A stretch of DNA of 64,000 bases from Sporosarcina sp. ANT_H38 (lineage in GTDB: Bacteria; Bacillota; Bacilli; Bacillales_A; Planococcaceae), in the NCBI RefSeq assembly GCF_008369195.1, contig NZ_VOBC01000003.1, positions 248,001-312,000 on the forward strand. Reading direction: 5' to 3'. Positions 44,590-53,584 of this stretch are shown in pieces; within the stretch, counting starts at the first letter, position 1, and every line of letters begins with the position of its first letter. A model generated the notes under the pieces. The model was not told the origin of the DNA, made no database searches, and was given only the letters and a program-made list of their open reading frames with translations. Made by a program: the position numbers and the translations under genes.

Positions 44590-45903
44590 TTAAACCTTTA
44601 AGGGACGGGGGGATTCAACTCCGTATGGTGATACAGTGTCCATTTCGTCAACTTGCTCTTGAATGAATAATGCCTCAGGATACCCGTAGCTTCCATGTTC
44701 ACTCAGATCCAAACCAACTAGTTCTTGTTCTTTCGTCACCCTTAGTTCTTTCATCACTTTTTTCATAACATATAAAATTACAAAGGATACGGAAAATGCA
44801 TAGGCGGCCGATATAGTTACGCCCATAAACTGTACCCCAAGCTGAGTAAATCCTCCGCCATAGAACAGGCCCTCATGCCCTACAGTTGCCAATTCTGGTG
44901 TGGCAAACAAGCCTGTTGATAAAGTCCCCCATACGCCTGCAACGCCATGAACGGAAAGCACGTAAATTGGATCATCGATTTTGCGTTTTTCAAAAAATCT
45001 AGCACTGTAAAATACCAGTATTCCCGCAATAAGACCAATGACCACCGACGCCCAAGTCTCTACAAAAGCACATGAAGCAGTAATCGCAACGAGCCCGGCC
45101 AACGTCCCATTCAGCATTGTCGGAACATCAGATTTCCCGAAAACGACCCACGAAATAAGCAAAGCACTAATCGCTCCCGCTGCGGCTGCCAAACTAGTAT
45201 TTAAGGCAATATATCCGAAGAATCCATTCTCTACTCCCAATGTACTTCCTGCGTTAAAACCGAACCAACCTACCCATAATATTAAGACACCTAAAGCAGT
45301 GAAAACCTGATTATGTCCACTTAAATTGTTAGCACTACCATCTGCGTTATACTTTCCAACTCTTGGTTTCAATAAAATCGTAGCCGCCAATGCTGCCATC
45401 GCTCCTGTTAAATGAACGACTGTTGAACCTGCGAAATCCTGTTTTCCATGCTCCGCCAACCAGCCGCCACCCCAGATCCAGTGAGCAACTACCGGATAGA
45501 CAGTAATTGAGAACAGCAAGGCAAAAACAAGGTAAACAGTCAGTTTAGCTCGCTCCGCAAAGCCTCCGAATGCAACTGCTAATGAGATTCCTGCAAATGC
45601 AAGCTGGAATACAAAGAACACAGCGGTTGAATAAGTACTTCCTTCTACTTCATAACCGGAATAAAAAAAGTCAGACCAACCAATGAAAAAATTCCCGTTT
45701 TCACCAAATATAAATCCGTAGCCAACTGCCCAAAAAACAAGCGAGGCAATTCCAAATGTAAATATAGTCTTGCCGGCAATGTGACCAGCATTTTTCATTC
45801 TCGTTGATCCAGCTTCCAATAATATAAATCCGCCTTGCATGAAAATGACTAAAATAGCCCCCAACATAATCCAAACACTATTTAATAAGTATAAGTTATC
45901 CAT
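44590..45903 (-). CDS. amtB: Ammonium transporter
   Basis: An 11-helix Amt/Rh channel for ammonium uptake, 437 residues. The N-terminus MDNLYLLNSVWIMLGAILV, the HLTGAMAALA segment and VHGVAGVWGTL carry the twin pore histidines; FNAGST and the C-terminal cytosolic tail (HGSYGYPEAL) are typical. GGGAGGG precedes ATG. No glnK/PII gene is adjacent, unlike in many genomes. Upstream TGTTAACATAGTTAC resembles but does not fit well a GlnR/TnrA box. Termination is probably by hairpin 3 of the neighbouring repeat. Confidence 0.95.
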   Translation of the reverse strand: MDNLYLLNSVWIMLGAILVIFMQGGFILLEAGSTRMKNAGHIAGKTIFTFGIASLVFWAVGYGFIFGENGNFFIGWSDFFYSGYEVEGSTYSTAVFFVFQLAFAGISLAVAFGGFAERAKLTVYLVFALLFSITVYPVVAHWIWGGGWLAEHGKQDFAGSTVVHLTGAMAALAATILLKPRVGKYNADGSANNLSGHNQVFTALGVLILWVGWFGFNAGSTLGVENGFFGYIALNTSLAAAAGAISALLISWVVFGKSDVPTMLNGTLAGLVAITASCAFVETWASVVIGLIAGILVFYSARFFEKRKIDDPIYVLSVHGVAGVWGTLSTGLFATPELATVGHEGLFYGGGFTQLGVQFMGVTISAAYAFSVSFVILYVMKKVMKELRVTKEQELVGLDLSEHGSYGYPEALFIQEQVDEMDTVSPYGVESPRPLKV

Positions 45904-46372
45904 CTAAAATTCCCTCCCTCTCTTTTTTTACTACTTCTAATTTAGTTGTGATGCGGGATTTCAAACGTAACTATGTTAACACTTCAGCTATCTGTTAATC
46001 CTTTCAAGGGAGCAATAAGCTTGCGAACCTATTTTGAGCTGACCGAATCCAGAAACTTTGACAAGAAATAAGTGATACCATTTACTATTTAACACATAAA
46101 TTCTTCCAAGTGTGGTTCGTACTAGCGTCAAACCGATACTAGATAGTCCCCCTTATATGTTCGCCTGCATTGCAATACCACTAGCATCATGCTCGAATAA
46201 AAGATCGCATATTCACCACTTTTACTTTAGCTATTTTCGTCGTATTAGCCCCCCCCTCTTCCCATCAATTCCTTTTCTTTGTTCAATACTATCACTCAGA
46301 AGATCGAAGTTATTTAGACCTTTTGATCAAAGATTTGCACTTTTATGTACATCGATAAAGTTCAAAAAGAAC
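45904..46372. other. Intergenic region between amtB and the AraC gene
   Basis: Contains the amtB promoter region (AT-rich, no clear boxes) and no supportable gene. Confidence 0.4.
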
Positions 46373-46401
46373 AAAAAAGCCAGACATGTAGATGTCTAGC
46401 T
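46373..46401 (-). terminator. Terminator of the AraC-family gene
   Basis: AGCTAGACAT-CTAC-ATGTCTGGCT hairpin and TTTTTTG on the minus strand, 14 nt beyond the stop. Confidence 0.88.
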
Positions 46402-46414
46402 CAGAACAAAATGC

Positions 46415-47203
46415 TTATCGAATTTCTGAGGGGTTTTTTCCCGTGTACTTTTTAAATTGTCTACTGAAAAAATGGATGTTAGTATAACCTAAAACATCAG
46501 CAACTTCTGTCACTGTGATTCCTGTAGAATGCAATAAATGCTCAGCTCGCTTTATTCGAGAATATACGATATAAGATTTGACCGTATGGCCGATGACTTG
46601 TTTAAACTTCTGCGAAAAATACCGTGGAGATAGATTTGCACGTTGTGCCAAGCTATCGATTGTATGCAGAAGTCCGGGATTTTGTTGAATATAATTAGCG
46701 ATTTCTTGAACCGTTTCTACCAATTTATTACTTGTATTAGCCATTTTCTTTTCTCGTTCTTGCTCTTCTCTTAGTAAGTGAATCATCAATTGCTTCAAGA
46801 TTAGCTGAGCCTCAATTTCTGCTCCGAATGATTGCACTAGAAACAATCGAACATATCGCGTTAAAAGAGATTCAAAACCAATCGAATTTTCGAAGACCCG
46901 ATGTACCGAAGGAACCAATTGGAGTGGTTCCGTTACATCAAAATGAATATAAGTTAACACGAGGGGATTCTGGGGATTATGCGTGGCCGTTGTCTCATCG
47001 CCAGGTTTAAAAAGAAAACAATGCCCTTTTTTCACATTGTATGGCTTACCATTAAGCACTACTGTCCCCTCCCCACCCCACACATAAAATAGGTCATAAT
47101 TAGGGATTGGTTTATCACGTTTTTTCCATTGCCAATTCGGTTCACATTGAATAGTGGCCAAAAATGGTTTCAACATAAAACCATCTGAATTCAGATAAAG
47201 CAT
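46415..47203 (-). CDS. AraC-family transcriptional regulator
   Basis: A 262-residue regulator with an N-terminal cupin-like sensing domain (residues 1-130: YDLFYVWGGEGTVVLNGKPYNVKKGHCFLFKPGD) and two C-terminal HTH motifs (LAQRANLSPRYFSQKFKQVIG and VADVLGYTNIHFFSRQFKKYTG), ending PSEIR. Such cupin-AraC proteins usually sense a sugar; no sugar genes are next to it, so its target is unknown. GGGGGAA precedes ATG 47203. Confidence 0.92.
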   Translation of the reverse strand: MLYLNSDGFMLKPFLATIQCEPNWQWKKRDKPIPNYDLFYVWGGEGTVVLNGKPYNVKKGHCFLFKPGDETTATHNPQNPLVLTYIHFDVTEPLQLVPSVHRVFENSIGFESLLTRYVRLFLVQSFGAEIEAQLILKQLMIHLLREEQEREKKMANTSNKLVETVQEIANYIQQNPGLLHTIDSLAQRANLSPRYFSQKFKQVIGHTVKSYIVYSRIKRAEHLLHSTGITVTEVADVLGYTNIHFFSRQFKKYTGKNPSEIR

Positions 47204-47560
47204 TCCAATTCCCCCTTCTATTCAACAGCCCCTTATCTATTCACTTTATTCCGCATCTGTCAGTTAAAGCAACTGGGATGCATTGTAATATATATGTTCA
47301 TACTTTACTTTTACACAACACATTTTCCCACACTAATATCCAACTACGAGAATCATTTTAAGTTTGTAATAAGAAATTTTAAGTTCCATATCCCCCCTTA
47401 TTCTATTTTAATTTCTAAGAACAACAACTTGTTCCACACTCAAATCATACCAAATAACAATATAATCTACCTACTTATTGACAAAATTTCATATCCATCA
47501 AAACTTTTGTATCCTTTTCCCGCTTCCCCCTCTATATAGCGTGTAAAGGAGGAAGTAAAA
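47204..47560. other. AT-rich intergenic region
   Basis: Contains TTGACAAAATTTC-type promoter-like sequence near 47476 that may have driven the decayed gene at 47561; otherwise nothing recognised. Confidence 0.4.
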
Positions 47561-48165
47561 ATGATTACAAACTTAGTAGCGTACGCACACTCCACAAACA
47601 CACACGATATGGATGGTAGCGGCAAGACAACATGTACTGACGCACTGCGACGTTATGAACGCCACTGAGCGGGCTGTTCTTTAGATGATTCGCCGATACT
47701 CTGTAAAATACGGGGCTGCACATTTGAAATACGTAACAATCAAAAAGGTCATCAAGAAATCCAACTCAACAGTTCGACGCGCAATCCGCAAATTCAGAGA
47801 CCGAATCCTATCTTTCTAAAGCTATAAATTCTAAAGAACTAAAAAGAACGTCTCCTATGGCTTTCTTGCCCACAACGCTTTTTGGGAAAATGAAATCTCT
47901 TCTTTCTTCTACAATCGGAGAAAATTCGATCGCAAGAAACATCTACGGCGTCTTTCGTCACCAGTCCCTACAAATGCTCAAGTTCAGCATCCATGTGGAT
48001 AAAAGTGAGCTATTTGAAGTACTAGCACTCCAAGCAAAGAAACATAAGACTGTGAAAAATCTTCCCGGCTATTATTCAAGTGTGTTAAAAGAGCTGATAA
48101 ATAAGGCTTCAAAGCTTTCTCCCTTGCAATGTCAACCTTACTATTCGCCGCTTTGTTCCCTTTGC
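47561..48165 (+). pseudogene. Decayed helix-turn-helix gene
   Basis: A good start (AAAGGAGGAAGTAAAA then ATG) opens MITNLVAYAHSTNTHDMDGS...TCTDALRRYERH, then a stop. A new frame (47685-47819) goes on with MIRRYSVKYGAAHLKYVTIK and SNSTVRRAIRKFRDRI, a typical HTH (KSNSTVRRAIRKF). A third frame from 47857 reads ARNIYGVFRHQSLQMLKFSI...NLPGYYSSVLKELINKA. The parts are in the order of one protein of 200-300 residues, as in replication-initiator- or phage-type HTH proteins of Bacillales (from memory). At least two frameshifts. Confidence 0.7.
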
Positions 48166-48440
48166 TAAAACTCCGTACCATTTTAACAAGTGAATAAATT
48201 GGAATAGAAATACGAAATATGACGACAATCAGATGGAATTAATATCCGCATACTCCTAACGATTTACTTTTGCCAATGAATATCGGCCGAATACCTTCGT
48301 CTATCTTCAACAATTATCACACACACTAAAATTCAGCATTTACACAAATAAAACTTAACTATTTAAATAATTAGCACTATATACACTTCATATTGACACG
48401 TCCTTTTTTCTCTGCTAAATTAACATCTAATACTTAAAGT

Positions 48441-48699
48441 CTGTGACGAGAAAAAATACGAAAAGACCCCTGTTCCCTAGTGAGTTGACGCTTGGTGAAA
48501 GTAGACGAACAGCCCTTATCTGAAAATCATCTTCGAGATACAAAGCTGAAAAGTAAATTAGCTTTGACGGTTTTCCACCGTTATCTGGAGCACGTATGAA
48601 AATACGTTGACTGAAAGCCGTTTGTTTTCTAGAAACTTGCGGAGTTATGGGTAGAATCGCGAGCACAAACTCGTCCCTTTTTTAGGGTCGAGTTTTTTT
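48441..48699 (+). ncRNA. T-box leader, probably decayed, before yitT
   Basis: T-box landmarks occur in order: GACGAGAAAAAATACG (stem I base), AGTGAGTTGACGCTTGGTGAAAG (48479-48501; apical GGTGAAAG), GAAAATCATCTTCGAG (specifier loop; codon ATC, Ile, if ATC precedes ATCTTCGAG), CCGTTATC (48588-48595), the box GGGTAGAATCGCGAGC (48650-48665) and the terminator AAACTCGTCCCT...AGGGTCGAGTTTTTTT (48667-48699). The box should read AGGGTGGNACCGCG; UGG, which pairs with the tRNA CCA end, is UAG here, and the terminator has a T-T mismatch. Confidence 0.7.
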
Positions 48700-48731
48700 A
48701 TTCCCCAAATTTGGAAGGAGATTTATCGATT

Positions 48732-49538
48732 ATGAAAAATTTAATTGTCGTCTTAGGGTCACTCATTATTGCATTTGCTTTTAACTGTTTTCTTGTGCCT
48801 TTCGGGATTTTAAGTAGTGGTATTAGCGGAATCGCAATCCTACTCGGGTTAATCAGCCCATTTAACACTGGTCTATTGAATCTAGTCCTTAACTTGCCTT
48901 TGATTGTTTTAGGCTACTACAAGCTCGGAAAAACAATTACCATCAACACAATGGTTTGCGTCGTGTCGCTATCAGCATTCTTGTACGTGATACCAGTTGT
49001 TGCGATTACAGACAATATTATGTTATCCACGGTTTTCGGTGGCGGAATTGGTGGTCTAGGCGTTGGTCTTATCCTCAAATACTCAGGAACATCTGGTGGT
49101 TTAGATATTATCGCGATTATCGTTTCCCGTACAAGTTCTTTCAGTATCGGCCTTCTCCTTACGGGGATGAATGGGGTAATTGTGCTACTTTCAGGATTCG
49201 TCTTCGACTGGGAAATTGCGTTGTATACCCTGCTGTCGATTTATATCACAGGTAAAATGATCGATACAATCTTCACGGACCACGTCAAATTGACGATGCA
49301 GATTGTCACGACAAAAGGTGATTTAATACGCAACGAATTACTAGGATCCATCTATCGTGGTATTACAATCACAGAGGGTTACGGGGGATATACTCGTGAA
49401 AAGAAAGATATTTTAATGATGGTGGTCACACGTTATGAAACGCTGCATGTTAAAAAGATTGTCCGAAAACATGATGAAGATGCGTTTATTAATATTTATG
49501 AAACTGTCGAAGTTGATGGCAAGTTTTCGGTTAATTAG
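48732..49538 (+). CDS. YitT-family membrane protein (DUF161/DUF2179)
   Basis: A 268-residue protein with about six N-terminal helices (family start MKNLIVVLGSLIIAFAFN; GILSSGISGIAILL) and a C-terminal soluble DUF2179 domain (LLGSIYRGITITEGYGGYTREKKDILM), probably ligand-sensing. AAGGAG lies 11 nt before ATG 48732; an earlier in-frame codon at 48711 precedes the ribosome site. Family function is unsettled (small-molecule export or regulation has been suggested). It is the only gene behind the T-box-like leader, an unusual combination. Confidence 0.92.
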   Translation: MKNLIVVLGSLIIAFAFNCFLVPFGILSSGISGIAILLGLISPFNTGLLNLVLNLPLIVLGYYKLGKTITINTMVCVVSLSAFLYVIPVVAITDNIMLSTVFGGGIGGLGVGLILKYSGTSGGLDIIAIIVSRTSSFSIGLLLTGMNGVIVLLSGFVFDWEIALYTLLSIYITGKMIDTIFTDHVKLTMQIVTTKGDLIRNELLGSIYRGITITEGYGGYTREKKDILMMVVTRYETLHVKKIVRKHDEDAFINIYETVEVDGKFSVN

Positions 49539-49546
49539 TAGAACGT

Positions 49547-49604
49547 AAAAAATAGGTACCGGATCTGAAACAACTCAAAATTGTTTTAGAACCAGGTACC
49601 TATT
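49547..49604 (+). terminator. Terminator of yitT
   Basis: AAAAATAGGTACC...GGTACCTATTTTT long imperfect hairpin with inner AAACAA/TTGTTT. Its GGTACC-GGATCTGAAACA arm resembles the terminator at 54960-55007. Confidence 0.85.
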
Positions 49605-49689
49605 TTTAGTTTCTATGCTTATTTTAACACTTCTGTGGATCAACCGAAGTAACCAGTAAATAAATTGCTCATCCCGTCGCAACTCGTAT

Positions 49690-50310
49690 AGTTTCGGTTT
49701 TGGATCGCTTGGATTGACTGACTTCTATTACGATTACCGTGATGTCTGGATGTATAGGGATGCGACTTTGTCGCATCCCTATACATCTTTTTCGGTAACC
49801 GTATGATTGTCCTTCATCCGTCGCGCTCCAAATTCATACGTACACAGAGTGCTGAAGCTTTTTGGGAAGAAAGAATAGCTGGCTTTTCTCTATGGTTTTT
49901 TTCTTATTTATTATAAAGAAGTGTCACTTTCTAATAGACAACACAAGCTTAAATGCATAATCTTTACTAAAAGTAAGCAAGGAGTAAATTGTACAAAGTA
50001 CAAGAGTGCCCGAAATTATATCTTCGGGCACTTACAATTTCTATAGAAACTCAGCTATTCTTTTCTTCCAAAACAACCGCATTTTTCACTTGAACATTGG
50101 AGGAACGCGACAGGCAACTATTCACAACAGGATTACTGAAAAAAGTGTGGCTAGAAGTGACGGAGTCACTTCTAGCCACACTAGGACAGCCCAGTAAATC
50201 TGTCATGAATATTTCGCCGAGAGCGAGCCGGAAATGGACCAGTAAAAATAGAGTTTATCAAACCCTCCACACCAGTATTTTATGCAAATAAATGGTTAAT
50301 CTACAGACGT
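49690..50310 (-). repeat. Three-hairpin element, copy B (inverted)
   Basis: Reverse-oriented copy of 43884-44560. Hairpin 3 at 49749-49787 has 18-bp perfect arms (GATGTATAGGGATGCGAC) and a 3-nt loop followed by TTTTT on the plus strand; hairpin 2 at 50005-50032; hairpin 1 at 50145-50181, identical over all 37 bases to copy A, with T6 on the minus strand; end block 50198-50310 abuts the EEP gene stop. Transcription entering from either side would meet a terminator. Confidence 0.8.
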
Positions 50311-50311
50311 A

Positions 50312-51373
50312 TTATTTTAAAATAAAATTTCCTGTTACAGGATTATGATCACTGTTCTCGAAGCTCAGATCATGCCCCTTCACACTCACAATCTCGATAT
50401 TCGGGGACACGAGAAAGCCATCAATGACTGCAAGGAAATTCACATCTTTCTCATAAGGTATATCTAGTGTTCTCACGCTTGGCGTAGTTGGATCATTGGC
50501 CCATTGAAAACCTTCAGCGCTAAAGCTATCCGGAAATGATTGCAGCCATTCCGGCCACTCCTGCTGGGATTTAAAGTTCTTCGGGTCTGTTCCTGGGAGC
50601 GAATGATTCCAGTCACCGCCAATCATGAGATAACTCCCCTTCTCAATCTCCTGGCTAATGTAGTTCTCTAGAAAATCCAGTTGTTGTTTGCGAATTTCCC
50701 CTCCCTTGTCAAAGGCCGACAAATGTAGATTAATAAGGACTAATTCCTTACCATTGTCTACTGGAAATCTACTTGCAATAAAAGCACGGTCTAGCTCCAT
50801 TTGCTGCACAGGCCAGCTTTCCTTTCCAGGCAGATCGAATCGAGTATGTGATGTACTTTGAAACGTAGACAAGGTAAGTAATCCGCTATGTACCGAACCC
50901 ATCGGATGCAAAACAGGAACGGGTACCCAAGGCACTTTATAGTTAAGCGCAAACGTTTGGCTGTATTCTGGTAGTAAGTTAGCTAGTTCATCGACTTCGT
51001 TGATGTGGTCGCTACGTGAGGAGTTTATATCGACCTCCTGCAGTACATAAAGATTTGATCGGGTTTCTTTGAGAATAGCAGCAATTGAAGATAGATTCTC
51101 TTTTGTTTGCAGTTTGCTGCTAGAACGAGACATTGTTCCACCATCCATGAAGAAATCCTGCCCCTGATCAAGCCCGGCATAACCAATATTGAAGGTAGTA
51201 GCTGTGAATGGTTCACCTTGCTTCAACTCGTTCCCCTTATTGTTGTCGGTATCGAGCTGAACTTGTACAGGAGGCTTGTAATCGACCACCGTAACATAGA
51301 TAAGAAAAAGTGTACAAATAAGAACTGGAATAAGGGCAATCCAACCCACTATTTTTAAGGACCTCTTAATCAT
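50312..51373 (-). CDS. Membrane-anchored endonuclease/exonuclease/phosphatase-family protein
   Basis: A 353-residue EEP-fold protein with one N-terminal membrane helix (residues 8-28) and an outward-facing catalytic domain. Catalytic motifs: TFNIGYAG (Asn), LQEVD (Glu), INLHLSAFDKGG, GGDWNH (Asp-x-Asn) and the terminal SDHNPV (Asp-His). EEP proteins cut nucleic acids, sphingomyelin or inositol phosphates; the substrate cannot be told. ATG 51373. It ends 2 nt from the repeat copy B. Confidence 0.88.
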   Translation of the reverse strand: MIKRSLKIVGWIALIPVLICTLFLIYVTVVDYKPPVQVQLDTDNNKGNELKQGEPFTATTFNIGYAGLDQGQDFFMDGGTMSRSSSKLQTKENLSSIAAILKETRSNLYVLQEVDINSSRSDHINEVDELANLLPEYSQTFALNYKVPWVPVPVLHPMGSVHSGLLTLSTFQSTSHTRFDLPGKESWPVQQMELDRAFIASRFPVDNGKELVLINLHLSAFDKGGEIRKQQLDFLENYISQEIEKGSYLMIGGDWNHSLPGTDPKNFKSQQEWPEWLQSFPDSFSAEGFQWANDPTTPSVRTLDIPYEKDVNFLAVIDGFLVSPNIEIVSVKGHDLSFENSDHNPVTGNFILK

Positions 51374-51486
51374 GATTTATACTAACCTCCTCATTTGTGC
51401 AACTACTCAGTATAATAGCACCGATTCTACAGAGAATGCACCCTAAATTGAGAAGGGTTGCTACAAATTTGAAGGTAATAAGGTAC

Positions 51487-52458
51487 CTAATTTAAATCAA
51501 TATAACGATTAAGAAATTGATCCATTGTCCTTTTATATTTGTCTTCGTCCAATGCAAATGATTCACCATGATTCGCATTCGGGACAAGCATAATTTCCGC
51601 ATCACTTGACGTATGCTGATACAAATTCTCTGCCATCTTCGTTGGTACAAATGTATCGCTTTCCCCATGAATATACAGGATTGGGACATCCGTCTTCTTC
51701 ACTGCATTCAGTACACTTGCTTCCCTGAATGAATAACCTGCTCTGATCTTCGTTAACACACTTGTGCTATCTAACAGTGGAAATGCCGGCAAGTGAAACA
51801 TCCGATTCATTTGATACGCCAATAATTGATAGACAGATTCATAAGGACTGTCCGCTATAATAGCCTTGACCTGGTGAGGAATTTCGTCTTCCCCACTAGC
51901 CATCAAGACAGTCGCCGCCCCCATCGATAAACCATGGTAGGCCACTTTCGTATCAGGCCCAATCTTTTTCACCAATAAGTTAGTCCAATCAATCAAATCG
52001 AGCCGATCAGGCCAGCCGAATCCATAATAATCCCCCTCACTCTCTCCATGCCCCCGTGCATCAGGCATGAAAATGTTGTAATTCAAATCGCTATGATAAT
52101 GCTGTCCAAATAGCCCCATCTGCTTCGCATTTCCTAAATAGCCATGATTTAAAATGACCAATTTATCTGTTGGCGTGGATGCGGGCAAATAGTAACCTGA
52201 CAGTTTAAGTCCGTCGCGTGATGTTAAAGTAAGTCGTTCAAATTTTTGAGCAGCAACCCAATCTATCCAATTTCCATTTAAAAAAAGTTCCATTGTCTGA
52301 TCTGACACTTCTAAATCTGTATTCTTCTGCAGGAACTCTTTCGGTCCCCGCTTGACTGCTAACTCATAAAAAAAGAAGCTCCCTATGATTTGGATCATCA
52401 AGAAAACAGCAACAAAAAGAACAAGTAGCCTCTTCCAATTGATTCGAATCTTACTCAT
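51487..52458 (-). CDS. Membrane-anchored alpha/beta hydrolase
   Basis: A 323-residue serine hydrolase with an N-terminal helix (residues 11-33) as anchor or signal. Motifs: oxyanion region ILNHGYLGNAKQM, PDARGHGESEGD, nucleophile Ser in HGLSMGAAT, acid in HGESDTFVP and His in NANHGESFA. It belongs to the YqkD/YtaP-like (S9) group of peptidase-like esterases. The substrate is unknown. Upstream of the EEP gene by 113 nt on the same strand, possibly co-transcribed. Confidence 0.88.
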   Translation of the reverse strand: MSKIRINWKRLLVLFVAVFLMIQIIGSFFFYELAVKRGPKEFLQKNTDLEVSDQTMELFLNGNWIDWVAAQKFERLTLTSRDGLKLSGYYLPASTPTDKLVILNHGYLGNAKQMGLFGQHYHSDLNYNIFMPDARGHGESEGDYYGFGWPDRLDLIDWTNLLVKKIGPDTKVAYHGLSMGAATVLMASGEDEIPHQVKAIIADSPYESVYQLLAYQMNRMFHLPAFPLLDSTSVLTKIRAGYSFREASVLNAVKKTDVPILYIHGESDTFVPTKMAENLYQHTSSDAEIMLVPNANHGESFALDEDKYKRTMDQFLNRYIDLN

Positions 52459-52748
52459 TCCCCTTTACTATTCTGTCTTTTAGCGTTCATGATGCCTATG
52501 ATTAGTATAGTAGAAAAACTTTGGATGATGGAAGAAATCCTCGATATTACACAAATTACCAACCACTTTTAAACTGCGCGAAGGATACTAGATACATATG
52601 TGTGGGTTTGAGTAATCATGAAAGTTTGCTGGATACCTATTTCGCAAACTGACCCCTTAACTTTATGCTAAATTGATACTTTTAGAAGTGCCAAAACTCT
52701 GATAAGGTTATCAACAAATATAAAAACTGATAAAAAGGGGAAAGGTCT

Positions 52749-53390
52749 ATGCACACAACAAAAAGTGATACACACAAAAACTCACAAACTTTTGATTTGA
52801 TTCAAAACGACAAAAAAACTGTGAACGAAAACATCATCTCCATGAACTCTACGAAAAGGAATTCAAACTCAAGTACTTTTGATTTAATTCAAACATCAAT
52901 GTTAGTTGCACTTGTATTCGTTGCAACCCTCTTAATAAATATTAAACTACCTATATCACCAAACGGCGGTTTGGTTCATCTGGGGACAGGCATGCTATTT
53001 ATAATATCCATCTTATTTGGTCCTAAAAAAGGAGCAATTGCCGGTGCTGTTGGTATGGGGTTATTTGATTTAATATCTGGTTGGACATTGTGGGCACCTT
53101 TTACGATTGTAGCTCGAGGCTTACAAGGATATATAGTTGGAAAAATCGCCTGGTCGAATGGCCGCCAAGGAAACAGCTTTACATTTAATCTACTAGCTAC
53201 CATTAGTTCGATTCCCTTTATGTTAGGCATCTATTATATTTGTGAACGAGTTTTATTCGGTAGTTGGGTTATACCAGTGGCCTCAATTCCCGGGAACCTC
53301 ATTCAGAATATTGTAGGTATCTGTGTAGCCATTCCGGTTTGTGTTGTACTAAAAAAAGTTCCCGTTTTAAATAGAAACTATAAAAAGTGA
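52749..53390 (+). CDS. ECF transporter S component with duplicated N-terminal segment
   Basis: A 213-residue membrane protein with about five to six helices from residue 45 on; NGGLVHLGTGMLFIISILFGPKKGAIAGAVGMGLFDLISGW is typical of ECF-type vitamin-binding subunits (riboflavin/pyridoxine/HMP-like group). The first 44 residues hold two copies of a M-x-(T/S)-T-K...N-S-x-(Q/S)-TFDLIQ unit (TFDLIQ at residues 14-19 and 43-48), with matching DNA (ACTTTTGATTT). AAGGGGAAAGG precedes ATG 52749. An inverted repeat GATAA-GG-TTATC at 52701-52712 lies in the promoter region. Ligand unknown. Confidence 0.82.
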   Translation: MHTTKSDTHKNSQTFDLIQNDKKTVNENIISMNSTKRNSNSSTFDLIQTSMLVALVFVATLLINIKLPISPNGGLVHLGTGMLFIISILFGPKKGAIAGAVGMGLFDLISGWTLWAPFTIVARGLQGYIVGKIAWSNGRQGNSFTFNLLATISSIPFMLGIYYICERVLFGSWVIPVASIPGNLIQNIVGICVAIPVCVVLKKVPVLNRNYKK

Positions 53391-53512
53391 CTCGGGCTTT
53401 AGATCAGAGTTATCTCATTTCTGCATAGAAGCATTGAACTGTACCAGGCACCTTTAATTGACCTTCTGCGAGAATTTTCACCAAACCGTGGTATTCAAGC
53501 GCCATCACAAAA

Positions 53513-53564
53513 AATAAAAAAACACTTCTTTGATCAATCAATGATCAAGGAAGTGCTTTTTTTT
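53513..53564. terminator. Bidirectional terminator
   Basis: AAAAAAACACTTC-TTTGATCA / TGATCAA-GGAAGTGCTTTTTTTT between convergent ECF and DJ-1 genes. Confidence 0.88.
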
Positions 53565-53584
53565 AGAGAAGCTCGAGTGTTATA

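Noticed and set aside
45904..46010. GlnR/TnrA box before amtB (TGTTAACATAGTTAC)
   Set aside because: The second half site does not fit TNACA at the right distance.
48427..48666. 79-codon minus-strand frame
   Set aside because: It is the antisense of the T-box-like leader.
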